A stretch of DNA of 36,574 nucleotides from a virus: positions 1 through 36,574 of IMG/VR virus record IMGVR_UViG_3300028376_000015, one strand, 5' to 3'. Below the pieces are notes generated by a model that did not search any database, was not told the origin of the DNA, and worked only from the letters and a program-made list of their open reading frames with translations. Below are positions 1 through 7,105 of this stretch, piece after piece. A program made the position numbers and the translations under genes. How positions within the stretch are numbered: position 1 is the stretch's first letter; the number at the start of each line of letters is the position of its first letter.

Positions 1-2
1 CC

Positions 3-131
3 TGGAAAGCCTATGAAGCTATCCAAGTACCAGCCTGGAAAGCCTATAAAGCAGAACTAGAGAGAATTAACAACGAACCAGACGAAGACATTATCGAAGT
101 GGACGGCAAGCGTTATCAACTAATTAAATAA
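3..131 (+). CDS. 3' end of a repeat-containing protein (partial)
   Basis: This is an open frame entering from the left edge and ending at TAA 129-131. The visible 42 residues begin WKAYEAIQVPAWKAYKAE and end in a charged tail. The first part is a short tandem repeat: the 14-base string starting at 1 recurs at 34, a 33-base (11-residue) period built on the motif A-W-K-A-Y. Such Ala/Tyr/Lys repeats are usually helical and low in complexity. Function is unknown and most of the gene lies outside the window. The next gene starts 4 bases later, so it is probably in the same early operon. Confidence 0.6.
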   Translation, partial: WKAYEAIQVPAWKAYKAELERINNEPDEDIIEVDGKRYQLIK

Positions 132-134
132 CCT

Positions 135-464
135 ATGACAAACCAAACAATAGAACAAGCGGTGGAGGAGGTTTGTAGTATTCTCAACTCCATACCCAAG
201 TTTAAAACAGTTGTAGATGAAGATACTCATGTGGGGATACAAGACACTTTACGAGAAGCCCTACAAGCCCAACGTGACGCTGGGGCTAGGGAGGCACTCG
301 AATGGGTAATTTCCCTTGAAGACGAAATGCACTCTACCCTTACTATTGAAATGACAAATCAAACTGAGATGGATAAGGGGTATATTCTATATCAGGATAT
401 GGTACTAAACATAATAAAACTTGCGCAAGAAAAACTAAAAGCCCTAACCCCACCCACTAAATAA
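135..464 (+). CDS. Small early protein of unknown function
   Basis: This 109-residue acidic protein begins MTNQTIEQAVEEVCSI and is predicted mostly helical, with no motif I recognise. The start is supported by the ACCT-ATG context shared with other starts in this phage, and by the preceding gene ending 3 bases upstream. There is no Shine-Dalgarno. Its first five codons (MTNQT) and the bases before them are repeated just upstream of the helicase gene at 467-484, which suggests a local duplication. Its position points to an early accessory role, but this is inference only. Confidence 0.6.
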   Translation: MTNQTIEQAVEEVCSILNSIPKFKTVVDEDTHVGIQDTLREALQAQRDAGAREALEWVISLEDEMHSTLTIEMTNQTEMDKGYILYQDMVLNIIKLAQEKLKALTPPTK

Positions 465-469
465 AACCT

Positions 470-502
470 ATGACAAACCAAACAGAGGAAGCAAGAGCAT
501 GA
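470..502 (+). CDS. Ten-codon mini-ORF coupled to the helicase gene
   Basis: ATG 470 opens a 10-residue frame (MTNQTEEARA) whose TGA overlaps the helicase ATG as ATGA (499-502). The first 15 bases plus the preceding CCT are identical to the start of the gene at 135, so this looks like a copied or decayed translation start kept as a coupling leader. Ribosomes ending here could reinitiate on the helicase. It could also be a vestige without function. Confidence 0.35.
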   Translation: MTNQTEEARA

Positions 503-1836
503 GTGAAATAAAACTATTCGACCACCAACAGAACGCAGTTACAAAGTTCAAAGAGAAGAGTCAAATCCTCGCACACGAGATGGGACTAGGTAAAACCATC
601 ACAGGAGCATACATCGGAATGGGAGACCGCTCGCTGGTGGTATGTCCAGCTAAGCTCAAGAAGTCATGGCTGGCAGAACTAAAAAAGGTAGGTGAGACGA
701 ACGTCCAGATTGTGGAAACGGCCAAAGATGACATCGATAGCGAAGCAGACTGGGTAGTAGCCAGCTATGACATCGTGATGAAGATATACGAAAAGCTCAT
801 CGCACAAAACTTCGACCATCTATTCGGAGACGAGAGCCACTACATCAAAGGCAAGTGCACAATCAGAAAAGACGGCACGATAACAGGCACGAAGCGAGCA
901 GGAGCATTCCTACTACTGGCACAATCAATCCCACACAAGATCCTAACGACAGGAACGCCAGTGATGAACAAGCCAATAGAACTGTGGAATCAACTGGTAG
1001 CAGTAGACGCACCAATAACAAAAGAAATGGCACGCAGTTCATTCTCTAAAATCTACTGCGGAGGACACCTCAAGCAAATGGGATACCTACGCTTCTGGTG
1101 GGAGGGAGGAGCAACACGACTCGACGAACTAAAAGAAAAGATAGCTGGCGACATCGACATCGTACGCAAAGCAGAAGTGCTCGACCTACCAGAGAAAGTA
1201 ATCAACCGAAAAGTGATAGAACTATCACCAACAGAGCACAAAGAATACGAACAAGAGTGGGATAACTACGTCGCACTAATCGAGGCACATCCAGACTACA
1301 AAGGCGACGACATCAAGAACATCATCGGAGCACAGCAACTGGTAGAACCAATGAAGCTCCAGCAAATCACCTCGAGAGTAAAAGCACAGGCAGTAATAGA
1401 AGACCTGGACAACCTCGCACCAGACGATCAAGTGGTCATCTTCGGCCGCTTCGTCAAAACCATCGACACACTAAACGAAGCACTTAAGGAAAAAGCTCGC
1501 AAACAAAAGAAAGCAGGCGAGGCACACATCATCAGTCACTCAACACTAAAAGAAGATGGTGGCGTCGAGAAGTTCCAACAGAAGCAGGCACAAGTATTTA
1601 CATCAAACATCGTGGCAGGAGGTACAGGACTCAACCTGCAGAACGCCAATCAGGTATGGATCATAGACGAGGACTGGGTGCCAGCAATCAACACGCAGGC
1701 AGAAGACCGCATCTACAGAATCGGCCAGGAGAAGACCGCATTCGTCACCTACTACGAAGTATTCGGCACAGTAGATGAGAACGTCAGAGAGGCAGTAGTG
1801 CGAAAGAAGAAAGTGATTAGCAAGATAATGGACTAA
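499..1836 (+). CDS. SNF2-family DNA helicase/translocase
   Basis: This 445-residue superfamily 2 ATPase has motif I HEMGLGKT at residues 26-33, motif II DESH at 111-114, motif III around TTGTP at 150-154, motif V GGTGLNLQNA, and motif VI QAEDRIYRIGQ at 400-410. The RIGQ form of motif VI is typical of SNF2/RapA-like enzymes, and phage versions are compact single-module proteins of this length. It would use ATP to translocate on double-stranded DNA in the cytoplasm, most likely during recombination or replication, since the YqaJ-type nuclease gene follows shortly after. The start at 499 overlaps the mini-ORF stop. There is no strong SD. Confidence 0.9.
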   Translation: MSEIKLFDHQQNAVTKFKEKSQILAHEMGLGKTITGAYIGMGDRSLVVCPAKLKKSWLAELKKVGETNVQIVETAKDDIDSEADWVVASYDIVMKIYEKLIAQNFDHLFGDESHYIKGKCTIRKDGTITGTKRAGAFLLLAQSIPHKILTTGTPVMNKPIELWNQLVAVDAPITKEMARSSFSKIYCGGHLKQMGYLRFWWEGGATRLDELKEKIAGDIDIVRKAEVLDLPEKVINRKVIELSPTEHKEYEQEWDNYVALIEAHPDYKGDDIKNIIGAQQLVEPMKLQQITSRVKAQAVIEDLDNLAPDDQVVIFGRFVKTIDTLNEALKEKARKQKKAGEAHIISHSTLKEDGGVEKFQQKQAQVFTSNIVAGGTGLNLQNANQVWIIDEDWVPAINTQAEDRIYRIGQEKTAFVTYYEVFGTVDENVREAVVRKKKVISKIMD

Positions 1837-1849
1837 CAGATACCCAGTT

Positions 1850-2143
1850 ATGGAAGTAGACACAAAAAGTACAAGACGGTATAATCAAGGAGTGAACCGA
1901 AGCCATATCGACACAAAAAAAGACTACACGGTAAACGACCTGATAGAAGCCAATGCATTCTGGTGGACGACGTCCCGAAGACTCTACATAGAAATCATCA
2001 AGCGTGACCAAGAACTAGAGAAAGCTCTAGAAGTAGAAACAACAGGCGAGAAGCTCGGCACACGATACAAAATCAAAGGTCGAAGCATTAACAAATTCTA
2101 TAAAGTCTACGGACTAGGAATCAAATTATTAAAAACTAAGTAG
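1850..2143 (+). CDS. Putative excisionase-like helix-turn-helix protein
   Basis: This is a 97-residue basic protein. The pattern YTVNDLIEANAFWWTTSRRLY, followed by GTRYKIKGRSINKFY, resembles small excisionase/MerR-type helix-turn-helix proteins: a recognition helix with a wing ending in RY-I. The family assignment is from pattern only. The start is uncertain. ATG 1850 lies upstream of the P1 -10, whereas an in-frame GTG at 1892 coincides with the expected transcription start and would give an 83-residue leaderless product that keeps the whole HTH region. A DNA-binding protein overlapping its own promoter would fit autoregulation. Confidence 0.5.
   Translation: MEVDTKSTRRYNQGVNRSHIDTKKDYTVNDLIEANAFWWTTSRRLYIEIIKRDQELEKALEVETTGEKLGTRYKIKGRSINKFYKVYGLGIKLLKTK
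1857..1907 (+). promoter_or_regulatory. sigma70-type promoter P1 with variant conserved leader
   Basis: The -35 TAGACA (1857-1862), 17-base spacer and perfect -10 TATAAT (1880-1885) form a strong promoter. Downstream lies CCGAAGCCATA (1897-1907), a variant of the TCGAAGCCRTT element found behind three other promoters, here 11 rather than 9 bases after the -10. The promoter lies inside the first codons of the ORF annotated from 1850, so either that ORF starts internally or the promoter serves downstream genes. Confidence 0.7.
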
Positions 2144-2156
2144 CCAACACAACTAC

Positions 2157-2699
2157 ATGACTACAAAAAACGAGGCAACAATCCTCACTAAAAAAGTAAA
2201 GGGACAGAACAGACACTGGAAAAACTACGTCGACAAAGAGTACCTCGGAAGCCACAACCTAGAGAAAGGCGAAGAGATGCTACTGACGATAGCAAAGTTC
2301 GAAGGAGAAGAAGAGGTAACAACACAAGACGGTAAGAAGACAGCACGAGTACTGTACTTCAAAGAGGAGGCACCAAAGATGATCCTCAACATCACCAACG
2401 GAAACATGCTCACACACCTCTACGGCTCACACCCAGAGGACTGGACAAGCAAGGCAATCCAAGTCTACGCCACATCAGTAAAAGCATTCGGAACAACGCA
2501 GGACGCCATCCGCATCCGAGACTTCGTACCAAAGCACGACGTCGACGCAGACAAACACGCGAAGACACTCAACGCAGTCAAAACGCTAGACGAACTCAAG
2601 GCGGTATGGATCAAGCTACCAGCATCGGTACGCAACGACGCAGAGATGGTGAAGAAAAAAGACGCACTTAAAAACAAACTAACTCCAAAGAAAAAATAG
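2157..2699 (+). CDS. Conserved partner of YqaJ-type recombinase
   Basis: This 180-residue protein has the signature KMILNITNGN...LYGSHPEDWTSKAIQVYATSVKAFG...AIRIRDF over residues ~80-120. I recognise this pattern from phage proteins that commonly sit next to YqaJ/lambda-exonuclease-type genes. Biochemical function is not established. The N-terminal half looks beta-rich and could be an OB-like nucleic-acid-binding fold, and the C-terminus is a Lys-rich helix. It ends one base before the nuclease ATG, so the two are almost certainly co-expressed in a recombination module. Confidence 0.6.
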   Translation: MTTKNEATILTKKVKGQNRHWKNYVDKEYLGSHNLEKGEEMLLTIAKFEGEEEVTTQDGKKTARVLYFKEEAPKMILNITNGNMLTHLYGSHPEDWTSKAIQVYATSVKAFGTTQDAIRIRDFVPKHDVDADKHAKTLNAVKTLDELKAVWIKLPASVRNDAEMVKKKDALKNKLTPKKK

Positions 2700-2700
2700 T

Positions 2701-3411
2701 ATGGAAGTATTAAACATGGAGCAAGGCACGCAGGAGTGGCACGAAGCTCGACGATGCACAATCACAGGAACAAAGCTCAAAGCAGTGATGGGAACGAGAG
2801 AGGCACAGACAACTCTGATTGCAGAACTGATTGCAGAAAAAGGAACTGAGCTCACAAAAGAGTTCAGACAATCAGCTGAGATGGAGCGAGGAAGCGCAGA
2901 AGAAGACTTCGCGGTAAAGAAGTTCGAAGCAGAGACAAAGATGACAGTCGATCGCATAGGAATGTGTCGACACAAAACACTCGACTGGGTGGCACTATCA
3001 CCAGACGGACTCATCAAAGACGAGAACGGCAAGTACACAGAGGCGGTAGAAATCAAATGCCCGGACTCAAAGAAGCTCATCCTCTCAAAGATTCACAACA
3101 TAGTAGACCCAAAAGAGACTGGACTGATGGGAGCGCGTGGATTCAAAGCAGGAACACCATTCCTCGGCATCCCGAGCGAATACAAGTGGCAGGTAGTCCA
3201 CTACTTCCTAGTAAATCCAGACCTAGAAAAACTATACTTCGTAACCTACGACGAGCGATTCATCGACGAAGGAGCAAAACTCTACACGGTAGAGGTACTG
3301 CGAGAGCAGGACGAACTAGCATTAGCAATCAAAGAGGCAGAGACAGAACTCCTAGCATTCCGAAAGCGATGGATGGAATGGGAAGAGCTGGTACTGCCGA
3401 GTAACTTCTAA
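2701..3411 (+). CDS. YqaJ-like viral recombinase / exonuclease
   Basis: This 236-residue PD-(D/E)XK nuclease of the YqaJ/lambda-Red exonuclease group would resect double-stranded ends for recombination. The key residues are visible: E-W-H-E-A-R near the N-terminus (residues 12-17), MERGSAEE at 61-68, SPDGLI at 100-105 with catalytic D102, and EIKCP at 117-121 supplying E117 and K119. A downstream YKWQVVHY segment supplies the helix with the conserved Gln. Length is normal for the family. An alternative start at 2716 (MEQGTQEW) would match many homologues more closely. It sits with the SNF2 helicase and the NinB-like gene. Confidence 0.85.
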   Translation: MEVLNMEQGTQEWHEARRCTITGTKLKAVMGTREAQTTLIAELIAEKGTELTKEFRQSAEMERGSAEEDFAVKKFEAETKMTVDRIGMCRHKTLDWVALSPDGLIKDENGKYTEAVEIKCPDSKKLILSKIHNIVDPKETGLMGARGFKAGTPFLGIPSEYKWQVVHYFLVNPDLEKLYFVTYDERFIDEGAKLYTVEVLREQDELALAIKEAETELLAFRKRWMEWEELVLPSNF

Positions 3412-3412
3412 C

Positions 3413-3577
3413 ATGGATACCATCAAAAACGATATATGGTGGGCAGTCATACACGCATCAGGCAGGGTAGTATCAACACACGAAATGCGGATGTCAGCCG
3501 ACATCATGGCAGAGCAATTAGGGGACGCAACGGTCGAAAGAGTGAGAGTAACAATCGATAGGATAAAAACATCATGA
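3413..3577 (+). CDS. Small unknown protein
   Basis: This 54-residue frame starts at ATG 3413, directly after the nuclease stop (3411), and ends in TGA 3575-3577, overlapping the next ATG as ATGA. The overlap and the filled gap support it as a real gene although it is short. The protein begins MDTIKNDIWWAVIH and ends VERVRVTIDRIKTS, and is mixed alpha/beta. No family is recognised. Confidence 0.6.
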   Translation: MDTIKNDIWWAVIHASGRVVSTHEMRMSADIMAEQLGDATVERVRVTIDRIKTS

Positions 3578-3843
3578 GAAAAGAACCAGCAAAAATATTC
3601 GAAAAAAAAGAAACAATCAGTGACGTGATGAGACAGTACGAAGCATCATTCTCAATCTCACTAAGTGATGGATTCGCACACATAAAATACATAGACCAAA
3701 AAATGTATGTCACTTGGCTGAACGATGATGGATACGTGCAGGATGAGGGACAAGACGTACCATTTGATGACATCGAAAGAATCGCAAACTTCATGAGAGA
3801 CCTGCAGGCACTACGACTAACAGACTACGTAAAGACATTATGA
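3574..3843 (+). CDS. Unknown 89-residue acidic protein
   Basis: The start ATG overlaps the preceding stop (ATGA, 3574-3577) and the stop overlaps the next start near 3840. The protein begins MRKEPAKIFEKKETI. It has a central stretch of beta-strand character (AHIKYIDQKMYVTWLNDDGYV) and a C-terminal helix. No catalytic motif or known family is evident. It belongs to the early operon of small genes between the nuclease and HNH-like genes. Confidence 0.6.
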   Translation: MRKEPAKIFEKKETISDVMRQYEASFSISLSDGFAHIKYIDQKMYVTWLNDDGYVQDEGQDVPFDDIERIANFMRDLQALRLTDYVKTL

Positions 3844-4199
3844 TGAAAGCACCAGAGCAATACAGAGTGAAGACTGGTCACATGGGCTCAGACGACACCT
3901 ACGGCAACAATGGATACTTCATCATTCCACACGAGAGCTACGAACTAAAAGTGATAGCAAGTGACGGAGAGGGATGGGAGCATGTCTCGGTATCACTACC
4001 TACACGCACTCCGAACTGGAAGCAGATGTGCTTTATCAAAGACTTGTTCTGGGAGAAGACAGACTGCGTCATCCAGTACCATCCACCAGAGAGCGAGTAC
4101 GTGAACAACCACGAGCACTGTCTGCACCTCTGGCGACCAATAGAACAGACGATACCAACACCACCAAGCATATTAGTAGGATATACAAGTACACCATGA
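3840..4199 (+). CDS. DUF7694-like phage protein
   Basis: This 119-residue protein has the signature GWEHVSVSLPTRTPNW followed by MCFIKDLFWEKTDCVIQYHPP and YVNNHEHCLHLWRP (residues ~42-100). That set of conserved Trp, His and Cys residues marks a widespread phage family known to me as DUF7694. Its function is unknown, and the His/Cys content could bind a metal. Two adjacent ATGs (3840 and 3843) are possible starts. The stop is embedded in the next gene's ATGA at 4196. Confidence 0.7.
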   Translation: MMKAPEQYRVKTGHMGSDDTYGNNGYFIIPHESYELKVIASDGEGWEHVSVSLPTRTPNWKQMCFIKDLFWEKTDCVIQYHPPESEYVNNHEHCLHLWRPIEQTIPTPPSILVGYTSTP

Positions 4200-4525
4200 G
4201 CAAGAAACTCACACAGAAGAAAGCCGTCTTCTACGTACTCTGGCAGGCACACAAACAAGATCCAGATGCATACGTTCCAGCATGGAAGTTCGTCGGAGAG
4301 CTATACCTTAAAGAACTAGACGAGTGGTTCTTCATGAGCTACAAATGCCCGGCCAACGGAGTGCAGATATACTTTGACAACCCAGGACTCATCGAGAGAC
4401 GAGAGACAGTAGGAAAGACAGGGGCAAAATACTTCGAGTATCGAATGACACTGGCACCAACACTGTCGATGATACACGACCAAGACCTGCGAGAGTTCGC
4501 AGAAAAGATAAACACACAAGCATGA
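4196..4525 (+). CDS. Unknown protein, likely winged-helix-like
   Basis: The start ATG 4196 is chosen because it forms an ATGA overlap with the previous stop. The open frame runs much further upstream, but that part overlaps a better gene. The 109-residue product begins MSKKLTQKKAVFYVLWQAHK. Its layout of helices followed by a short beta segment (VQIYFDNPGLIERRETVG...KYFEYRMT) resembles a winged-helix domain that reads an A/B-type module, but I cannot name a family. It is part of the early small-gene operon. Confidence 0.55.
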   Translation: MSKKLTQKKAVFYVLWQAHKQDPDAYVPAWKFVGELYLKELDEWFFMSYKCPANGVQIYFDNPGLIERRETVGKTGAKYFEYRMTLAPTLSMIHDQDLREFAEKINTQA

Positions 4526-4857
4526 GAAAAATACCAATCAAAATGCGAGAGGAGATGAACGCAGACCCGTACTACAAAACTTGCTCACGACTAGCAGACG
4601 GCGGGTGTGGAGGTAGAATTACATGGGAGCATGCAGTCATCTTCGCAGGCAGACAACTCAACGAGAAGTGGGCAATCATACCGATGTGCGAACGACACCA
4701 CGGAGTAGGGACATACCAAGACGGCGGAATACTAGACAAGCAACGCAACCTACACATTGCACTCAACCGAGCGACCGACGCAGAGCTCGAAGCAATCAGT
4801 AAGTCGATAGATTACAAGCAACTAAGAGATAGACTCAATGTAGAATATGGCGACTAA
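4522..4857 (+). CDS. HNH-like / NinG-type zinc protein
   Basis: This 111-residue protein carries cysteines at 21 and 29, a W-E-H at 35-37 and C-E-R-H-H at 56-60. The Cys pair with a conserved His followed by a C-x-x-H-H segment is the layout of HNH endonuclease folds seen in phage recombination modules near ninB. The expected HNH asparagine is not obvious, so nuclease activity is uncertain and it may be a structural variant. It overlaps the upstream stop (ATGA at 4522) and is overlapped by the NinB-like gene downstream. This supports a role in recombination-intermediate processing. Confidence 0.6.
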   Translation: MRKIPIKMREEMNADPYYKTCSRLADGGCGGRITWEHAVIFAGRQLNEKWAIIPMCERHHGVGTYQDGGILDKQRNLHIALNRATDAELEAISKSIDYKQLRDRLNVEYGD

Positions 4858-5326
4858 ACACATCTACCCAACATGGCCAGCCACAATAAGTAGCACAGGT
4901 CAGATACTCATAAAAGACCGCAACAAGTTCGACGAGTTTGCATCACTTTACGCAGGCAAAGAGAACATGGGCATCACACTAAAACCATTCAGAAAGTCAC
5001 GCTCACGGCAAGAAGAGAAATACTATCACGCAGTACCAAAGATGCTGATAGCCGAGGCGATGGACATAGAACCAGAACAAGCACATGAATTTCTATGCAA
5101 GATGTTCCTGACTGTAGAAGAGAGCACTACCATCGATGGAAAAAAGGTGCGCTACACTCGAACACGATCGACCACGGAACTGGACGATAAACAATACCGA
5201 GAATACTGGACCCGCGTCAATCGATGGGCATCACTACCAACAGGCAACGACGGACTCAACCTAGACAGTGGGCTAGGACTCTACATACCAGATCCAAACG
5301 AAGCAGACTGGGAGAGCTACTACTAG
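4847..5326 (+). CDS. NinB-like recombination protein
   Basis: This 159-residue protein carries features of the NinB/Orf family: KPFRKSRSRQEEKYYHAVPK near residue 45, a helix with AHEFLCKMFL, then an S-T-T-E-L segment, and a C-terminal G-L-Y-I-P-D-P-N-E-A-D-W. In lambda, NinB (Orf) binds single-stranded DNA and helps load recombinase in a Rec mediator-like way, and the same role is inferred here. The gene is larger than usual by a short insertion before the C-terminal P-D-P motif. It overlaps the HNH-like gene by 11 bases and closes the first operon before promoter P2. Confidence 0.65.
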   Translation: MATKHIYPTWPATISSTGQILIKDRNKFDEFASLYAGKENMGITLKPFRKSRSRQEEKYYHAVPKMLIAEAMDIEPEQAHEFLCKMFLTVEESTTIDGKKVRYTRTRSTTELDDKQYREYWTRVNRWASLPTGNDGLNLDSGLGLYIPDPNEADWESYY

Positions 5327-5358
5327 CCACAGAACAAGCAAAAGAGAGACCACCAGCG

Positions 5359-5390
5359 TGATACAATGAAGACAGGTCGAAGCCATTACA
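5359..5390 (+). promoter_or_regulatory. Extended -10 promoter P2 with conserved 5' leader
   Basis: TGA-TACAAT (5359-5367) is an extended -10 with no convincing -35. Nine bases after it comes TCGAAGCCATT (5377-5387). With a start 7 bases after the -10, the transcript begins AGGUCGAAGCCAUUA, identical to promoters P3 (one base differs) and P4. It lies in the only sizeable gap upstream of the replication block and should drive the genes from 5412 onward. Confidence 0.75.
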
Positions 5391-5411
5391 AGACTTAAAT
5401 AAAACCGCAAA

Positions 5412-6050
5412 ATGTTAGCACCAAAGTGGTTCAAATTCTACGGACAGGAATATCTATCCGACCCGAAGATAGAACGATTAACACCAACAGAAAGGTCGTG
5501 CTGGATGACACTACTCTGCATGGCCAGTCTCACAGAGGGACGCATCAGATTCCTCACAGTCGAGGTACTGATAGAACGCTCAGGAGTGAAACAAGATCCA
5601 TATAAACCAGAAGAATGGGAACGAGCACTCGCCGTACTAAAGAAGTTCGAGAGTCTCGAGATGATAAAGCTAGAAGAGAAAGGCGACATCCACATCATTA
5701 ACTGGGAGAAGAGACAAGAGACAAACCTCACAGGAGCAGAGCGAGTGAAAAAACATCGAGAAAAAAAGTCAGAGACAAAAAAAGAAGACCTGCCAGAATG
5801 GTTAAACAAAGATGCATGGAGAGCATGGGAGCAACACAGGAAAGAGATCCGAAAGAAACTCACGCCAACCACAACCAAACGTCAGCTGGCCATGCTCGAA
5901 AAGAATAAAGACAACCACGTCGATATCATCGAGAAGTCAATAGCAAACGGATGGACAGGGCTGTTCGAAATAACAGACAGAAAAAAGACCTCGACCAACA
6001 AGGTGGAGAGCAAGCCAGGCAAATATTCTAAGGTAGGAACAAGGGTATGA
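5412..6050 (+). CDS. Replication initiator / replisome organizer-like protein
   Basis: This 212-residue protein has an N-terminal winged-helix-like region (residues ~1-105: WFKFYGQEYLSDPKI, then TPTERSCWMTLLCMAS, then INWEKRQ). A Lys/Glu-rich linker and a small helical C-terminal domain follow. That plan, placed directly before a DnaC-type loader (4-base ATGA overlap at 6047), matches phage initiators that bind the origin and recruit the helicase loader. The linker text ERVKKHREKK is common in this group. Exact family membership is not proven. The first gene of the P2 transcript would thus be the replication initiator. Confidence 0.65.
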   Translation: MLAPKWFKFYGQEYLSDPKIERLTPTERSCWMTLLCMASLTEGRIRFLTVEVLIERSGVKQDPYKPEEWERALAVLKKFESLEMIKLEEKGDIHIINWEKRQETNLTGAERVKKHREKKSETKKEDLPEWLNKDAWRAWEQHRKEIRKKLTPTTTKRQLAMLEKNKDNHVDIIEKSIANGWTGLFEITDRKKTSTNKVESKPGKYSKVGTRV

Positions 6051-6565
6051 TTCCAGCTCGATACGAAAAGGCAGAGTACAAGGACGTACCAAAGGCCATC
6101 ACCAAACAGTTCGAGAAGATACGGGAGACGAAGCGAGGCATCTTCATCCACGGGAGCGTAGGCACAGGCAAGACGCACATCGCCTACGCACTCAAAAAAC
6201 AATGGGACGAAGAGAATCCATATCGCACAGCAATATTCTGGAACACACCAGAGCTACTACAAAACGAAAAGAACGACTTCGACCGTGACAACTACAGTAA
6301 GAAGCGATCGATAGAAAGACTCAAGGACTCAAAACAACTGCTGATACTCGACGACATCGGTACAGAGAACGCAACAGGATGGGTACTAGACCAACTCTAC
6401 ATGCTCATCAACAAACGCTATAATGAAATGAAGCCCGTCATCTTCACATCGAACCTATCGATAGAAGACGTCGGCAAAGTACTCGGTGACAGAATCGCCT
6501 CGCGCATCGTAGAGATGTGTGACGTCATCGAGCTAACAGGCGACGACAAACGCTTACAAACCTAA
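6047..6565 (+). CDS. DnaC-like AAA+ helicase loader
   Basis: This 172-residue AAA+ ATPase has Walker A GSVGTGKT at residues 36-43, Walker B LLILDDIG at 98-105, sensor TSN at 134-136 and R-I-A-S-R-I at 149-154 providing the arginine finger. This is the DnaC/IstB pattern. It is shorter than DnaC because it lacks the N-terminal helicase-binding domain, so the preceding gene product may supply helicase contact. No replicative helicase or polymerase is visible in the window, so host enzymes may be recruited. The start overlaps the initiator stop. Confidence 0.85.
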   Translation: MIPARYEKAEYKDVPKAITKQFEKIRETKRGIFIHGSVGTGKTHIAYALKKQWDEENPYRTAIFWNTPELLQNEKNDFDRDNYSKKRSIERLKDSKQLLILDDIGTENATGWVLDQLYMLINKRYNEMKPVIFTSNLSIEDVGKVLGDRIASRIVEMCDVIELTGDDKRLQT

Positions 6566-6576
6566 CCAATAGCACA

Positions 6577-6900
6577 ATGAAATTAGAAACAGGATTCGAA
6601 GAGCAGAAGAAAAAGCAAGCAGGACTGATAGCCGCTTCACTGTTCAACCTCCACCGCTACTCAAAGATGAGTAACAAGAAACTCCGAGAGGAAGTAGGGG
6701 GAGCATCAAACGTGAAAGACGACGCAGAACTACGAACGTACATCATGAGCAAGGAGGTAAAGGACGTCCTCGCATACCAAGCAAACATTCGATTACTAGA
6801 AAAGCTAAATAAAACATATGGAGAGACTGACATCACTGCAAACCTTGTATCTGATATCCAACGAGACTTTGGAATCACTACTGAAAGCAAAACTAAATAG
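6577..6900 (+). CDS. Unknown 107-residue protein
   Basis: The protein begins MKLETGFEEQKKKQAG and is predicted helical throughout, with no recognised motif. It starts 11 bases after the loader stop and ends at TAG 6898-6900. An overlapping frame beginning at 6818 is not counted because the next gene has a better start at 6917. It may belong to the replication operon by position only. Confidence 0.55.
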   Translation: MKLETGFEEQKKKQAGLIAASLFNLHRYSKMSNKKLREEVGGASNVKDDAELRTYIMSKEVKDVLAYQANIRLLEKLNKTYGETDITANLVSDIQRDFGITTESKTK

Positions 6901-6916
6901 GGCAACATACGAGGGA

Positions 6917-7105
6917 ATGGCAGACACTGAAAACATCATCCCGCAAGAGTTCGTAGACGCTGGCATCCGCCAGCAAAAAACAGCAGGAGACCGTAAAAAA
7001 GAGCTCAACGAACAGATCGAGACCAAGCAACACATGATGAACATCATAGACGAGATGATATTAAAAGAGGAAAGTAAAACAAAAGGCAATGAGCAAGAAA
7101 GCTAA
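6917..7105 (+). CDS. Small coiled-coil protein
   Basis: This 62-residue protein begins MADTENIIPQEFVDAGIRQQ and is mainly a charged helix (residues 20-55) with coiled-coil character. The start at 6917 is preferred to the longer frame from 6818 because GAGGGA lies just upstream and it avoids a long overlap with the previous gene. Its 3' end overlaps the methyltransferase gene by 17 bases. The function is unknown. Confidence 0.55.
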   Translation: MADTENIIPQEFVDAGIRQQKTAGDRKKELNEQIETKQHMMNIIDEMILKEESKTKGNEQES

